Notes under the pieces: generated by a model
What the model was told of the DNA's origin: nothing
Seen by the model: the letters and a program-made list of their open reading frames with translations, nothing else
Databases searched by the model: none
Source of the DNA: Cladosporium sp. IMV 00045
Taxonomy: Eukaryota; Ascomycota; Dothideomycetes; Cladosporiales; Cladosporiaceae
Direction: 5' to 3'
Length of the DNA: 64,000 bases
Assembly: GCA_001931905.2 (NCBI GenBank)
Contig: MSJI02000841.1
Span: 1-64,000 of the forward strand
Part shown: in pieces, positions 21,114 through 31,787 of the stretch
Position numbering within the stretch: position 1 is the stretch's first letter
Layout of the letters: every line of letters starts with the position of its first letter
Position numbers and translations under genes: made by a program

Positions 21114-21654
21114 TGAGAGGTAAGTGTGGCTTTCTTTTTGTTGGTGGGATTCATGACTTTTTTTCTTTTTCTTCTTTTACACTCTACTGCTTGATGCATT
21201 ATGATCGGAGTACTGGGGTGGGGATTTAATTCTGGTATGGCGAATGGATGGACGAACGGACGGATCGATGGATCGATGGACGGGTCCGGTATGGCGTACG
21301 GGCTGCGAGGGGAAAAGCACATCTTCATCGGCTTGTTTGGCTCGAGTGTTGCTTTGCGGTCCTAGTGGTCAATTGTTTTTTTTTTTTTTTTTTTTTTTTT
21401 TTTCTTTTCTGCTTCTTGCTTTTGCTTGCCTCGCCGAAGTGGGAGGAACACTGGACTGAGAGTCACACCAACACCAACATCGAGAACCAAAGTTATGCAG
21501 ACAATAACGGCACGGAAAAATTCAAAAATCTGGAACCAAAACACGCACAATGCAATCATTTCCTTCGTCAAATTCACATCCCACGTTTCCCATTTTCCCT
21601 TTCCTCCCTCCCTCGAATCTCCAACTTCTACTTCTACTTCAACTTATACTTCGT
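21114..21654. other. Convergent intergenic region with poly-T tract (copy 1)
   Basis: Shared 3' flank of the Zn2Cys6 gene and the 2OG oxygenase gene. It has a GGAT/CGAT-type simple repeat at 21244-21285 and a run of 28 T at 21376-21403. Copy 2 lacks the T run. Confidence 0.5.
21376..21403. repeat. Poly-T tract, 28 nt, absent from copy 2
   Basis: Uninterrupted T run. The matching region of copy 2 (about 43310-43345) has mixed pyrimidine-rich sequence instead, so this is an indel between copies. Confidence 0.9.
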
Positions 21655-23008
21655 CTAACCGACCGAATACGTCGCTCCCAGCCTTTCCATCAGGTGATCC
21701 CGCGCCGTCATTTTCTCTCTCCTCTCCGCCCTCGCACTTGCACTTGCACTTTCACTCCCAGCCTCGCTACCGCGCTGCCTCTCAGCATGCTCTCGCACGA
21801 TCTCGCTCGGCACGGGAGAGAGCAGCACGTCGTCGAGTGGGTGGCAGAAGTAGGCGAGCGTGTACCTGTCTTGCGCTTGAGGTTTGGGAAATACGACACG
21901 GTGGCGAGTCGATTTTAGGAGGTTGCTCGTCCACTTTTTCCATAGTCAGAGGTATTGGTTTCCCATATGGGCTTTTCTGACAGGCAAAAGAAAAAGGAAG
22001 GGAAAAGAAAAGAAAAGGGGGGAACGTACATCTTCCAACAAATCCCCAATGTTCACCAGGATCGGCAGCGCTCTCTCCCCTTGCCCCTGCCCTTCCACCT
22101 CTGCTCCTTCGCCACCCCCTCGAGGATCCACAGGAACGCCCGCCCACTCTCCCCCCGGCGTGAGGATCTCCAAACCCGGCTGCCCCGGCAGCTGGAAGAG
22201 GAGCGTCAGGCTGCCGAAATCGCTGTGCGCTCCTGCGCGCAAATCCCCTCCGTCACCTCCGTCTTTCTCGTCCTCACCTGTCGATTCGACGGCGGGGTAG
22301 TACAACATTCTGAACACTGTCCCCGACGGTCCGGCGCGGAGGTCGTGCCGGGTTGTGAACCAGTCTGGTGGCGTTTGGAGGGCGGTCGAGAGGTGGGTTA
22401 GGAGGGTGAGGCAGAGGTTTTGGCAGGAGGCTTGGAAGGTTGTGAGGGTTTGGGCGTGGGGGAGGAGGGGACGGGGGAGCGGTTGGGCCGGGGTGGAGGG
22501 GGAGTTGGAGGGTGGGGACATGTTGAAGGCTCTGTTTTCGTGAAGAGTGGGTGGTTAGTTATTGTTGCTTCTGGGTGGCGTTATGCCGTGAGGAATGGGA
22601 GGGGGTCGAACGAGGGCGACTCTTTTTTTTGTGGAGGTAGGGATTGATCCAAAAAAGATAGAAAAAGAGAAAAGAGAGAGAAATCAGCAAGCATACTCAC
22701 TCCTTCACGTCAGCCCTTCTCTGCCCCTTCGGATCAAGCTTCTCAATCCCCCTACTGAGCCAGCCGAGATTCTTGCCCGCTTCGTTGGAACCTATGGCGA
22801 CCTCTTGCTTCACTTCGACGGGAGACGCGAAGAATTCCTTCGACAGCTCGAACATTCGCGCGATTTCTTGGGGCGGTATGCCGGTTTCGGCGTCGTTTTC
22901 GATAAAGACAAAGCCATATTCGGAGGCGGCTGATAAGAGCTCTGTAGGCGCGTGAGGGTTGCTGGGGGATATGTTTATTACGGGGATGGGGGAGGTTGGT
23001 TGTGGCAT
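21655..23008 (-). CDS. 2OG-Fe(II) oxygenase, isopenicillin N synthase-like (copy 1)
   Basis: CDS complement(join(21655..21933,22030..22531,22701..23008)), 362 aa. Introns 21934..22029 and 22532..22700 are GT-AG. Residues 8-70 (IPVINIS, YGFVFIENDA, FFASPVEVKQ) form the DIOX_N region with the usual family opening. The double-stranded beta-helix carries iron ligands H205 and D207 in AGAHSDFGSLTLLFQ and distal H281 in STRHRV. The 2OG-binding Arg is in DRYTLAYF, where R-x-T replaces the common R-x-S. The length fits the family. These enzymes hydroxylate, desaturate or cyclise small molecules, consuming O2 and 2-oxoglutarate. No biosynthetic cluster surrounds the gene, so the substrate is unknown. 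The loop after DLRAGPSG and the C-terminal Ala/Ser/Arg stretch vary in length between copies. Confidence 0.9.
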
Positions 23009-24900
23009 CTTAGAGAAGTTCTGTTTGCCGATGTGTTATGGACGTGTCGTTGGTGTTTACGGTTGGTGAAGGGGTGAGGTTGGGGTTGTAGGAGCGATCG
23101 CCCTTATCATTCAGCGACATCAGCTTCCTCCCCGCTCTTTACTTTGGAGTCCATGATTTGAGACTACGCATGTCGTCGCACGAGATTGATCATGCCATTT
23201 TCTCTTCTCAGAACCGAAATCAATGATAGTAAGATACGACAGATCCATCTTGTTGTCATCAACCATTCTGAATCATGGCTCCAATGTTGACGAAAGACAG
23301 CTATCGAGCTAACCCTAACCCTAAAGCCGGATTCAGTGTACTTGGGGTGAGGGAAGTAGAGCTGTTGCTTCTTCGTTCGCATCATTCTCAATGGAGTGAC
23401 CTGTATGGTGGTCGTTTGGGATTTGCAAGGTATAATCGAAAATTATGTCGAGGTCCTCAAGATAGTAATCGGCCGTCAGAGTGTCTATTCGTTCCAAGTT
23501 GACTTCAATCGTTAGATGCGGAATCAGAAGTTGATCGCGGTCACCAGATGTCAAAGCAACGTAGTTTTGACGGAAATGTTGTGACAAGAAGCGATGATCA
23601 TGGCAAAGATGAGTCGATACGAAGTACTGCAAGACCCGTTATTGGAGAGCACTGCAAGTATCTGTGGCGAGTCGTCCAGGTCTTTGACATCAGAACATGT
23701 GACACTGAACTAGGATAGTTGGCATGGAGGGACAGCGCGTATCATATTTTGACAGCATCTATTCTAATTTGATCTGCCATTGAACTCAGCCGTCTCACTT
23801 GGCTTTATCGTTTCGTCCTCATGCTACTGTGGCTACAAGCACTCAAAGCGTGACTAAATTCGCGCAGCGTCTAGAGAGCTTGGAGATATCAACGCGAACG
23901 GCTTACTGCATGTCAGTCGATTCAACACTGTCGACAAGTGCAAAAGAGCTTGCCACAAAGCTCCCATGTCCTTACATTGAAACGCCGAGATCGAATTGAC
24001 ATTCTCTCGAGTTTATGTGGTAGCTCATACGTGGAGTCTGGGCTCAGCAGCATCAGCCGATGAGCCGTCAGCTTTCGTCGTCTCACAGATGCGCGTGCCT
24101 AGAGCGATAATGGCAAAGTAAAAGATCAACCGACTTCTGTGGCGGCATGACGAACACGAAAGCCCTGCAGGAACATTGCTTATCTCATCCATCAATACCA
24201 GTTTCAATGGCTTCCCTGCCGCACAGGGAGGTCGTAGAGCATGACGAATCAAAGTACCGATACCAGCTTCGACTTCGATAGAGTTTGAGACCTGCCGTTG
24301 CAGAGCAAGTGCATGAGCGGATGGCTGCTTGAGGCTTGCAGGAAAGGTTCCCGACATCAGGCCACCTGGGCGTGAATGTAACTCTGGAATTGAAAATACC
24401 TTGGTACCGAGAACAATCGGCCGATCCGACCTCATTATTGGAACTTCCCGAACCGCCTGGGAGATCGCTGGTATCAACCGTGTAGGAGGATTGGTCACAA
24501 GTACGGCAAAAAGCAATTGATGGCAATTCGGTCGGAAGTGTAGTCTGACTTCCCGCGCTACATAAGGCGATATGGACAGGGATCTAGGCAAGTAACTATG
24601 CTCTTGCATGCGGACCCCTTGCTTTCTTTCTTTTGCGCATGTCATCGAATGAGACTTGGAGCTTCATGCATGTGTGTGATAACCCTGCGCGGCACAGATG
24701 GCCGTCGCCGACGACATGCATATGGTTGTTTCGCATGCCGCACCTTGCCGTATGCATGCACTTTGCCCTAGTTGAGACTGAGCCGTGAGACATTCGGACC
24801 GCTTGATGATCACCGACTGCTACTTTCATCCCGAAATCTTGAGCCTTGTAGGAGGACAAGCCGAATCCCCGGTACTCTAGACAACAGCATCATCCTGCAA
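23009..24900. other. 1.9-kb intergenic region, oxygenase promoter (copy 1)
   Basis: This lies upstream of the 2OG oxygenase and downstream of the DUF1308 gene, both minus strand. A minus-strand frame around 23333-23640 stays open in both copies but has many amino-acid differences (see findings). A 206-codon frame at 24025-24645 was rejected. A short CCCTAACCCTAA element occurs near 23311. Confidence 0.4.
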
Positions 24901-26550
24901 TCAACGTGTCGAAGCCTCCTTCGCGGCAATCACCTCGGCCAGCTCATCCGCGTATCCCTGTGGCCTCAGGTCTTGAACTTCGTGGCCTTCGCGAATGGAG
25001 AGCACGTCCAGACCGTTTCTTCTCTGCTCCTCGCGCCTGAGTGGATCAGGCATGGGCCAAACACCTTCCTTCCTATCCTCTTTCTTGACACCCCTCTTCT
25101 CCTTGCCGACGAGAGACCTGGCCGTTGGGCATAGCCATATTTTCGGCCAAACGCTATCGTCAAGATCAATGTATTGTTCCAGCTCGCCTTCCAGCTGCTT
25201 GACCACGGATCGATTGGAAGTGATGGTCGTGGTGTTCGCTGCCCACCCATAAAGGAAGACGCTCTTGTTGATGTCAGTTTGCTCTCTACTCACGTGTGCA
25301 GCTTCTGCGGGGAGGTTCTGTTGGCATCCGTCTTCGTCTTGATCGACGACCCTGATCGGTAATTGCCACACACTCGGAACCTCATACGCAGACCATTGTT
25401 GCATTTCCTTGAGAAGTTCCTCTCTTGACTTGCTGCTGTCGTCTCCCATCAGGATTTCCGTTCGCGCTTTCTCAGAGGCTGTTCCAATCGTATCGACGAT
25501 CTCGCGCGTGCGTTTCGTGGCCTCTTTGGTGCAGACGAGCTTACGTCCGCCCATCGCAGGGTAAAGCAATGAGGGAAGTAGATTCTCGTTATCCTCGATC
25601 TCGACTTGTCGCTTGAGCGCCTTGTGGAACCATGGCTCTTTCGATACTTTGGCGTGTGAGAATTCCGAAACGATAGCGAGAAGTATCGTGCAATCAATAT
25701 TCAGAGTATTCGTGAACTCTGAAAAGGGGTTTGGCACCATGGTCTCGCACGATTCCTGGATGGGACTCGAGCCTGGAACATCTTCTCCACACAAAACCTC
25801 AACACCAGCTGCACGACAATCGTTCATGACCTTGTCGATTTCGTCTTGGACTCCAGGGACAAGCCTTGGAAGGGCAAGAGTAACTTTAGGATGTCTTGTC
25901 TTGATTCGCATTGCTTTGGCTGCGCTCGCAAGCTCCTTTGCCGTTTTGAGAATTGGGACATCTCGATCGTCATCGCTCTTATTGTCGGGAAAATCTTCGT
26001 CTTCATCGCTTGAAACGCCAAACTCCCAACCCTGCTTAGCTAGATCAAACAAAAGCCTTGTATTTGTCACAAGAGAGACTTTCGTCCACGACAGCCCGCC
26101 ATCAGCCACAACGTCCACGACGGTGCTCGCTGCTTTCAGACGTCGGTTTTTGCCACGCTGTCTTCCATTCTGCACCGCTTTCTTGAGCTGCATGTTGACC
26201 TCGTCGGAGCCGGCGGGGTCGTAGTACATGCGTTTCTGAAGTGCCGTAAGATTCTTCGATGCCTTGGCGTTGTTCCACACGGTGTCAAGAAACGGGAGGT
26301 TGGAAGATCGGGTGATGTGGTCGACGGGACTGGCATCTTGGTTCTGAGAGAGTCTTTCCAGCATACCCAGCTCGGATTGCACAATGCCTCGAAAGCCTGC
26401 CATCTCGATCATGGACTCCAGCCTGATGGATCGAAGATGCGTTTTGAAGGTTTCCAGCTCAGATAGTAGATTCTGTGCTCGATTCTTCAAGTCTCCTAGG
26501 ACTGAGGATGTGTCTGGACCAGCATCGTGGGGTGCTTCGTCTTGAGCCAT
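24901..26550 (-). CDS. DUF1308 (UPF0415/C7orf25-type) family protein (copy 1)
   Basis: Intronless, 549 aa. ATG 26550 (MAQDEAPHDA) is chosen because copy 2 has no in-frame extension above this Met, although the copy 1 frame is open for 19 more codons. Residues 14-70 look like a helical or coiled-coil N-terminus (VLGDLKNRAQNLLSELETFK). The conserved core has GGLSWTKVSLVTNTRLLFDLA (about 151-171), an acidic patch SSDEDED, the stretch NIDCTILLAIVSEFSH (about 284-299) and a basic-acidic C-terminus. These two segments match what I recall of DUF1308, a eukaryotic family including human C7orf25, thought to contain a PIN-like fold; molecular function is not established. It is divergently transcribed from SRP14, with 366 nt between start codons. 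Confidence 0.8.
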   Translation of the reverse strand: MAQDEAPHDAGPDTSSVLGDLKNRAQNLLSELETFKTHLRSIRLESMIEMAGFRGIVQSELGMLERLSQNQDASPVDHITRSSNLPFLDTVWNNAKASKNLTALQKRMYYDPAGSDEVNMQLKKAVQNGRQRGKNRRLKAASTVVDVVADGGLSWTKVSLVTNTRLLFDLAKQGWEFGVSSDEDEDFPDNKSDDDRDVPILKTAKELASAAKAMRIKTRHPKVTLALPRLVPGVQDEIDKVMNDCRAAGVEVLCGEDVPGSSPIQESCETMVPNPFSEFTNTLNIDCTILLAIVSEFSHAKVSKEPWFHKALKRQVEIEDNENLLPSLLYPAMGGRKLVCTKEATKRTREIVDTIGTASEKARTEILMGDDSSKSREELLKEMQQWSAYEVPSVWQLPIRVVDQDEDGCQQNLPAEAAHVSREQTDINKSVFLYGWAANTTTITSNRSVVKQLEGELEQYIDLDDSVWPKIWLCPTARSLVGKEKRGVKKEDRKEGVWPMPDPLRREEQRRNGLDVLSIREGHEVQDLRPQGYADELAEVIAAKEASTR

Positions 26551-26916
26551 GTTGGTGGCTTTCTTATATCGGTGGCAAGCAAGTCGTTTCCGTGGTGAGA
26601 CTTTCACTCGCTCATAGAATTGCCTACGACAGCCAGTTGCAGTCGGCCAACGTATAACAGACAGATATCGATAAGAGTCTGCTGTGACTCAAGTACAATC
26701 CTTCCAGGCGATTTTCTCACCAAATCATCGAGAAAGACACAAAAGATGCAGTGATCTCATCATCAGATTTCCCTTTTGGATGATGAGTCTGGAGAATGCC
26801 AAGCGTCCCACGCGAGCAAGCAACCTCACTCGGATTGCGGGGAGAGCACACGCAGTGTGGGAGAACTATAGACAGACAACCACAGTCAAAACCACACGAC
26901 AAGACACATCTTCAGA
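26551..26916. promoter_or_regulatory. Divergent promoter DUF1308 / SRP14 (copy 1)
   Basis: 366 nt between two outward start codons, so it must hold both core promoters. No TATA box or other defined element stands out to me. Confidence 0.6.
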
Positions 26917-27558
26917 ATGGTGTACCTATCCACAATGGAAGAATGGCAGCGACAAGCCGCGCTGCTATTCCAGGCGCGCCCGGCCACGGTGCGTAAGTCC
27001 TCGAGCCGTTACGGCCACCTATCTACAGAATGGCTGATTGGAACTTTGTCTCACAGGCTCGCATCACGACCAAATACCACATCCCTAACCTCGAATCGGC
27101 AAAATATGCCAGCAAAAAGAGAAAACGAACTACTGCTGCGGAGGACGAGAAGGCTGGTGAGGATGCGCCTAGGGTCCCCAGAGGCACGCTTGAGGTTAAA
27201 GCCTACGATCCGGAGTCGGGCGTGACGCTGAAGTTCAAGACGGAAAAGAGCGCAGACGTCGGCAGGCTGATTGCCGGACTGGGTAGAATGGGAAGATACA
27301 TGGCTGCGTTGCCGGAGAAGGCGGAAGGTAAGGGACATTTCTTGCAGATGCTCAATTGTGGACTCATTTCTTGCAAGAGGCAACCGCTGACCTCTACGTT
27401 TACAAACAGCGCCTCAAGATGCCGCTATGGACGACGCGCCCACCGCGGAGGGCACAGAGGCCAAAGACGAGCCTGCCACACAGGAATCAAAGCCTGCACC
27501 TCCAGCGACAGGAGGCGCGGGCGGCGGCGGCAAGAAGAAGAAAAGAGGCAAGAAATGA
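26917..27558 (+). CDS. SRP14: SRP14, signal recognition particle 14-kDa subunit (copy 1)
   Basis: CDS join(26917..26988,27057..27327,27410..27558), 163 aa. Introns are 68 and 82 nt, GT-AG; the second is phase 1. The spliced protein reads ...FQARPAT-ARITTKYHIP..., then a charged loop KKRKRT, VPRGTLEVKAYDPESGVTLKFKT and IAGLGRMGRYMAALPEK. This is the SRP14 fold that pairs with SRP9 (or Srp21 in fungi) to bind the Alu domain of SRP RNA. In that complex it delays elongation while nascent secretory proteins are targeted to the ER. The C-terminal tail (Ala/Glu/Pro-rich, ending GGGGKKKKRGKK) is basic and low-complexity and differs by one Gly from copy 2. Length is above the core family size because of the loop and tail. 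Confidence 0.95.
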
Positions 27559-30500
27559 ATGAAGTGCACTTGAAATCGTCCCTTCACGCTGAAGCAGAAC
27601 TCATTGAGAGACCTCGAGGGAACGGGCTGGCGGGTTGACAGGGAGCTTGTTGACCAGGCAATAAATGACTGGCTCATGACGGCGACTACGAGGGGATCTC
27701 TATCTTCAAATGTCCGACCAAAACCAACAAGAACAGCAAGGCCAGACTCGAGCGAACACCTGGGGCAAACAGTTCTCCAGCCTAGCCGCCGATGACGGCC
27801 ATGCATTGTCATCCACTTTCACCCACAAAAGCAAGAGCCTCGACCTCCCCCCAGTGATCACGTTTTGCTTCATGCGCCGAGGAGACATCGTTACGAGACA
27901 CGACCACCCAGGCTCCCCGTGTTCCCCCAACCAAACAAGCTCGCGCACATGAGTTCACATGCAGGAAGGAAGCAGTAGTGTGATCCGCATGTGTCGCGAA
28001 GTCCCTTGCAAGCATGGCATGGCATGGCATGGCGTGGAGACGGGTGGCCCACCGAGGACCGAACCCGTGTTCTCGCCAGACTTGCTACTTTTCCTTTTCG
28101 TTGCGTGCAAGGGGGGAGTGATCCTCAATGGGTGGAGCCTCAAGAAGGATAGCAAATCGAATAGGCAATCGTAGTGACAATTCTGATAAAAGGAAACTCT
28201 CGAAACGCCACGAGTACGTACATGGGCAGAGAGCCGATCAGGTTCAGCACTGCTGCAGGTTGGAAGTAAGACAAGTGACAGCAGCAGTCGTGACAATGAT
28301 CCCTCCTAAGGTGAGAGCCGCAACCTTTGGTGACCCTGACATGAGGTATTCGCAAAGGTCCCCTACAATAATTCCTAGACTCTCCTACACCACCGCTCCC
28401 CCTTCCCCGGCGACCCATTACAATCCTTCCCAAGCAAAAACGCGAACCCTTCTTGAAGTTCCCACCACCCAAGCCCGTCCTAACCCTCCAGACCTGGCGC
28501 CAAACGAAAAGGCAACGCCCGTCATTGCACCCTGCAGCGGGCAAAGAAGGGGAAAGCGAAAGCCCGGCGTGCCTGTGAAGCCTAGAACTACCACTGCTGC
28601 TACTACTCGTCGCCATGCCCTGCCCTGCCCTGCCCTGATCGTCGTTCGGCCTACGGGGACAGAAAGGCAAAAGGGCAGCGTTAGTTCGGGCTCTTATTTC
28701 CGCGATTCAAACCAAACTACCTAGGTATTTGTCCAGGAATCTCAAGTGCCGAAGAATGGCGCTGCTCGCCAGATGATATGCGCCAACGCCGTTTGGACGG
28801 GCGTGGGTTTGGTGTGGACTAAGACTTGTGTGTATGGGTGGTGTGTGTGTATGCACGACTACGGGTTTCCTTCCGCGGTCGTGAGAGCTGGTTTGATAGG
28901 TTGGGGGTTATTTGTATGGCTTTTTAGCCTCGGTTGGGGTTGGTTGAATGGGTCGTCGAGACCTTCTACTTGACGTTTGTATACGCCGTGCTTGTGGCAG
29001 CCTACTGAGCCGCAAGAACACCCTTGCAACGTGCGGCCATGTATTTCCATCATACGTTCACCCATTCCTGAAGGCTGCGATGAGATCAACAAATTCAGCC
29101 AGGCATCGGGCCTTTGCGGCGAGAGCTGGGGGCATTTTCGGGTATTCTGTGGAGCACGGCTATGGGTGTGTACATAAACGATGAGGTTTGAAGAAACGAC
29201 GCCACAAACAACGGGGTTGATCGAACTTGACTCACAAATGGGCTCGCGCCGTGTTGGGGGGAGAAGCCCAGGCCATACGAGGGAGTGCAGAGCTGCCGTG
29301 GGCTGCCTGTCGCCCTTCCACAGCGGACTACTGTACTCCAGCTCGTTCATCCGATCTTGGCTTGCTAGGTGAGTAAATGGGGCCCTGTGTGCGGCCTTGT
29401 CCTGCTTGACTCTGTTGTCTTGAGCTAGGCTTGTCAAGCCTCGTGGCGCGACCTTAGCCGTGCCGAGCGTGCCGGGTTGGACTGTGGGGACCCATGGGAT
29501 CCATCGCCAATGGATCCCATTCCCTTGATTGTTGCGTTATTTCGATGCGCGCCGTTTATGTGGAGATGGAAGGGTGTGGAGAACAGCCGTGCTGCTAATG
29601 GGGAATATGTAGCGCGCTGCGGCTGCGTTTTGCTTTGGCGCTTGCTCGGGCCTTTAACTCAGGTTAAAGTAATTGATCAGATTGAGGTGATGCTCTGTCG
29701 TATGAAAGCGAAACAACCAGAGATGCGTGTTGGAGGACGTAGCATATCGATCGAGGGCTGGGTGCGCCATGGGCTTGAGCTCTGACAGGTCATTCGCTGG
29801 AGAAAGTGCCGTATGTACCATGGAAGACACACCTCTTGCGCATCCTCGTACAAAGGACATCAGCGCACGCGAGTCAGTGCATGCTCATTATTCAGCACTA
29901 TAGCAGCGGGCTGGACCTGCCTTGCGATCCATCTAACCCAGACGCCAGGGCGAACATACAGGTATTGTAGATTTAGACATGTCGCTTTAGCGTCAATGGC
30001 TGGCGTATCGGAGCCCATGTCGTTAATATGAACAACTGCAACGTCATGTCGTCAGAACGGAGGTGATCTGTGTGGGAAGCTGTGTGATCCGCGAAGCTCA
30101 GCCACGCAGAAGAAGTGCGCATCATAGGGTAGGGTAGCTCACTGCCGTAAGCATCCTGACGAGACGCAAAAAGCCGCGTTGCAATATAATATCGCGCGTG
30201 CTGATTTGAGACAGATCCCGCCCGGCGTTCGCATGGCTCCTTTTAACGTCAGGCTCACGTGCAGATATTAGGTGGGTCTGATGGCCGGTCGAGTTGCCCA
30301 TGCTGGCGATTTAATTGGCACGACCATGACGATTAAGGCGTTCGATCGGTTCCACTGGTGGATTCCCATGCAGCGTCGGTGTAAATACACGCGACGTGAC
30401 ACCATTCTACCGCAACGCCTCTCGAAGCTGATCACCAGGACAAATGTTGCATGGTCGTTGTGGCATCCTCAGGCATGCATCGGATCGCGAAGCGGCAGAT

Positions 30501-30862
30501 GCAGAAAGGAGTGCTTCTTGTGCGAGCGTTCTTCCTTTCTCTTTGATGAACGAGAATTAGGTGCGCAGGACAACGGACTTTGCCAGATGAGAGCGCTAGG
30601 AATGTGGTGGCACACAAGCGAGTCCAATGATGCTCAGCGCCACTTCGCGCATTGACACCTGCTGCATAGACTCACATAATCTGGGGAAACGATCTATGCT
30701 CTTCCAGGCGTAGTATGGAAGGGGAGCCGCGCGATGCCGCTCGTGCTGGAGGCATGGCTAGCGGTCAAGGGACCAGATTTGGAGTGTGTATTTTAGCTGC
30801 GCGACGAGATGGGAGGATCTCTGGTACGAGGCTCGCTTGCCACCACTGCCACCATCTGCCAA
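27559..30862. other. 3.3-kb region without a recognised gene (copy 1)
   Basis: This follows SRP14 and runs to the gap. It contains GGCAT simple repeats (28013-28037), a CCCTG run near 28620, an invariant 177-bp block (29172-29348), an inverted repeat (29494-29520), and about 175 bp near 29871-30044 that copy 2 lacks. Its last 284 bp are identical to copy 2. Several frames of 60-190 codons exist on both strands, none with recognisable features. Confidence 0.45.
29494..29520. repeat. Perfect 11-bp inverted repeat, 5-nt loop (copy 1)
   Basis: ATGGGATCCAT (29494-29504), loop CGCCA, ATGGATCCCAT (29510-29520). Copy 2 has the same at 51465-51491. It could form a hairpin or be a dimeric protein-binding site. 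Confidence 0.8.
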
Positions 30863-30882
30863 NNNNNNNNNNNNNNNNNNNN
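30863..30882. other. Assembly gap, 20 N
   Basis: Twenty undetermined bases at the exact junction between copy 1 and copy 2. The sequence to the left matches ...52657 and the sequence to the right matches 8773..., so the gap marks a join of two contigs. Confidence 1.
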
Positions 30883-31787
30883 CCGAACGAGATGCTCTTT
30901 CCGCGCTTGCGTAGGTTGGCTTGCAGGGCAGCGAGCTCGGCGGATCGCTGGTCGGCTCTTCCTTCTGAGAAAGCCCGCCAGGACACGCCTCCACCCTGCT
31001 GAGCCTTGGGTTTGTCGACGCGTTTGACCTCTGGAGCGGGAGCTCGAGCGGTATTGAACAAAGGTCCGAGACCGTCGTCGATGTCCGGGTCGTTGGTGTC
31101 GTCTTGGCTGTTCGAACGGGAGGTGACGGCTATGTCGTCTTCGTCGTCACTATCCTGCAGATACTTGGTTCCGGCGAAGGGTGATGCTACAGTGTGACGA
31201 GGAGGCGCAAGTTTGCCGGTGTGGTTGTTTTCTTTCTCTCCTCGCGGGGTGGAAGATCTTCGTCCTGGGCTTTTGGCGTCCGATTCTTTGCGCGGGGAAG
31301 GGCTAGGTCTCCGGTCGTGACGGGCGCGCACAAGAGCCTCGGCGTCGTCTTGTTCGTCGTCACTCTCGTCGAGGTAGGCGAGGATGCCTCCTGCCTGGGT
31401 CTTCGCGGCGAGAGAACGCCGGTGGGCGGCGGCGGCCTTCTCAGCGGAAGAACGACGGGCAGCAGCGGTGGAAGCTTCGAAATTGCGCGAAGCAGACTGG
31501 CGATCCGGCGCAGGGCTGGGTCGACGGTCTTTGGGCTTTGGTTTGGAGGGATCTAGAAATTCATCTTCGCTGTCGCGGGCGTTGTTGGGCGAGGACGGCT
31601 TGGCGGTGGTAGTAGCGGCCGGTTTTTTCTCTAGGGGAGAAGGTTTGGCGGGTGTCTTGGACGAGGAGCGGGGCTTGCGGTCGTCGTCCAGGTCATCCTC
31701 GAAGCCGGTGTCGAAGGGGTTGCGTCTGCGGCGGCCGGTGTCGACGCGCAGTGCTTTGAAGTGTTTCTGGATGTCGTATGCGGCCAT
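30883..31787 (-). CDS. Uncharacterised low-complexity Ser/Arg/Asp-rich protein (copy 2), cut by gap
   Basis: The counterpart of the gene at 8360-9677. Start MAAYDIQKHF at 31787. The frame is open to the N run at 30882, giving 301 codons. The C-terminal part present in copy 1 (after KSISFG, including the intron and last exon) is missing because the contig begins here. Within the shared part the protein is almost the same as copy 1 (for example ASRDFEAST there, ASRNFEAST here). The truncation is an assembly effect, not evidence of a pseudogene. Confidence 0.75.

Larger units (their letters stand above)
8773..30862 (+). repeat. 22-kb duplicated block, copy 1
   Basis: The block matches 30883-52657 in order and orientation through six genes. 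The first 146 bp (8773-8918) and the last 284 bp (30579-30862) are identical to copy 2. The interior has substitutions and many small indels, concentrated in introns and intergenic DNA. The copy offset drifts from 22110 at the left end to 21795 at the right. The block ends abruptly at the N run. Confidence 0.97.

Noticed and set aside
23305..23325. CCCTAACCCTAA, telomere-like
   Set aside because: Only two units, also present near 45285, inside a normal gene region. Too short for an interstitial telomere.
24025..24645. 206-codon minus-strand frame downstream of the DUF1308 gene
   Set aside because: Comparison with 46011-46637 shows more amino-acid-changing than silent differences and a different reading of the middle part, so it does not behave like coding DNA.
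30883..31787. Truncated gene in copy 2 as a pseudogene
   Set aside because: The frame is intact up to the gap. The missing end is due to the contig boundary.
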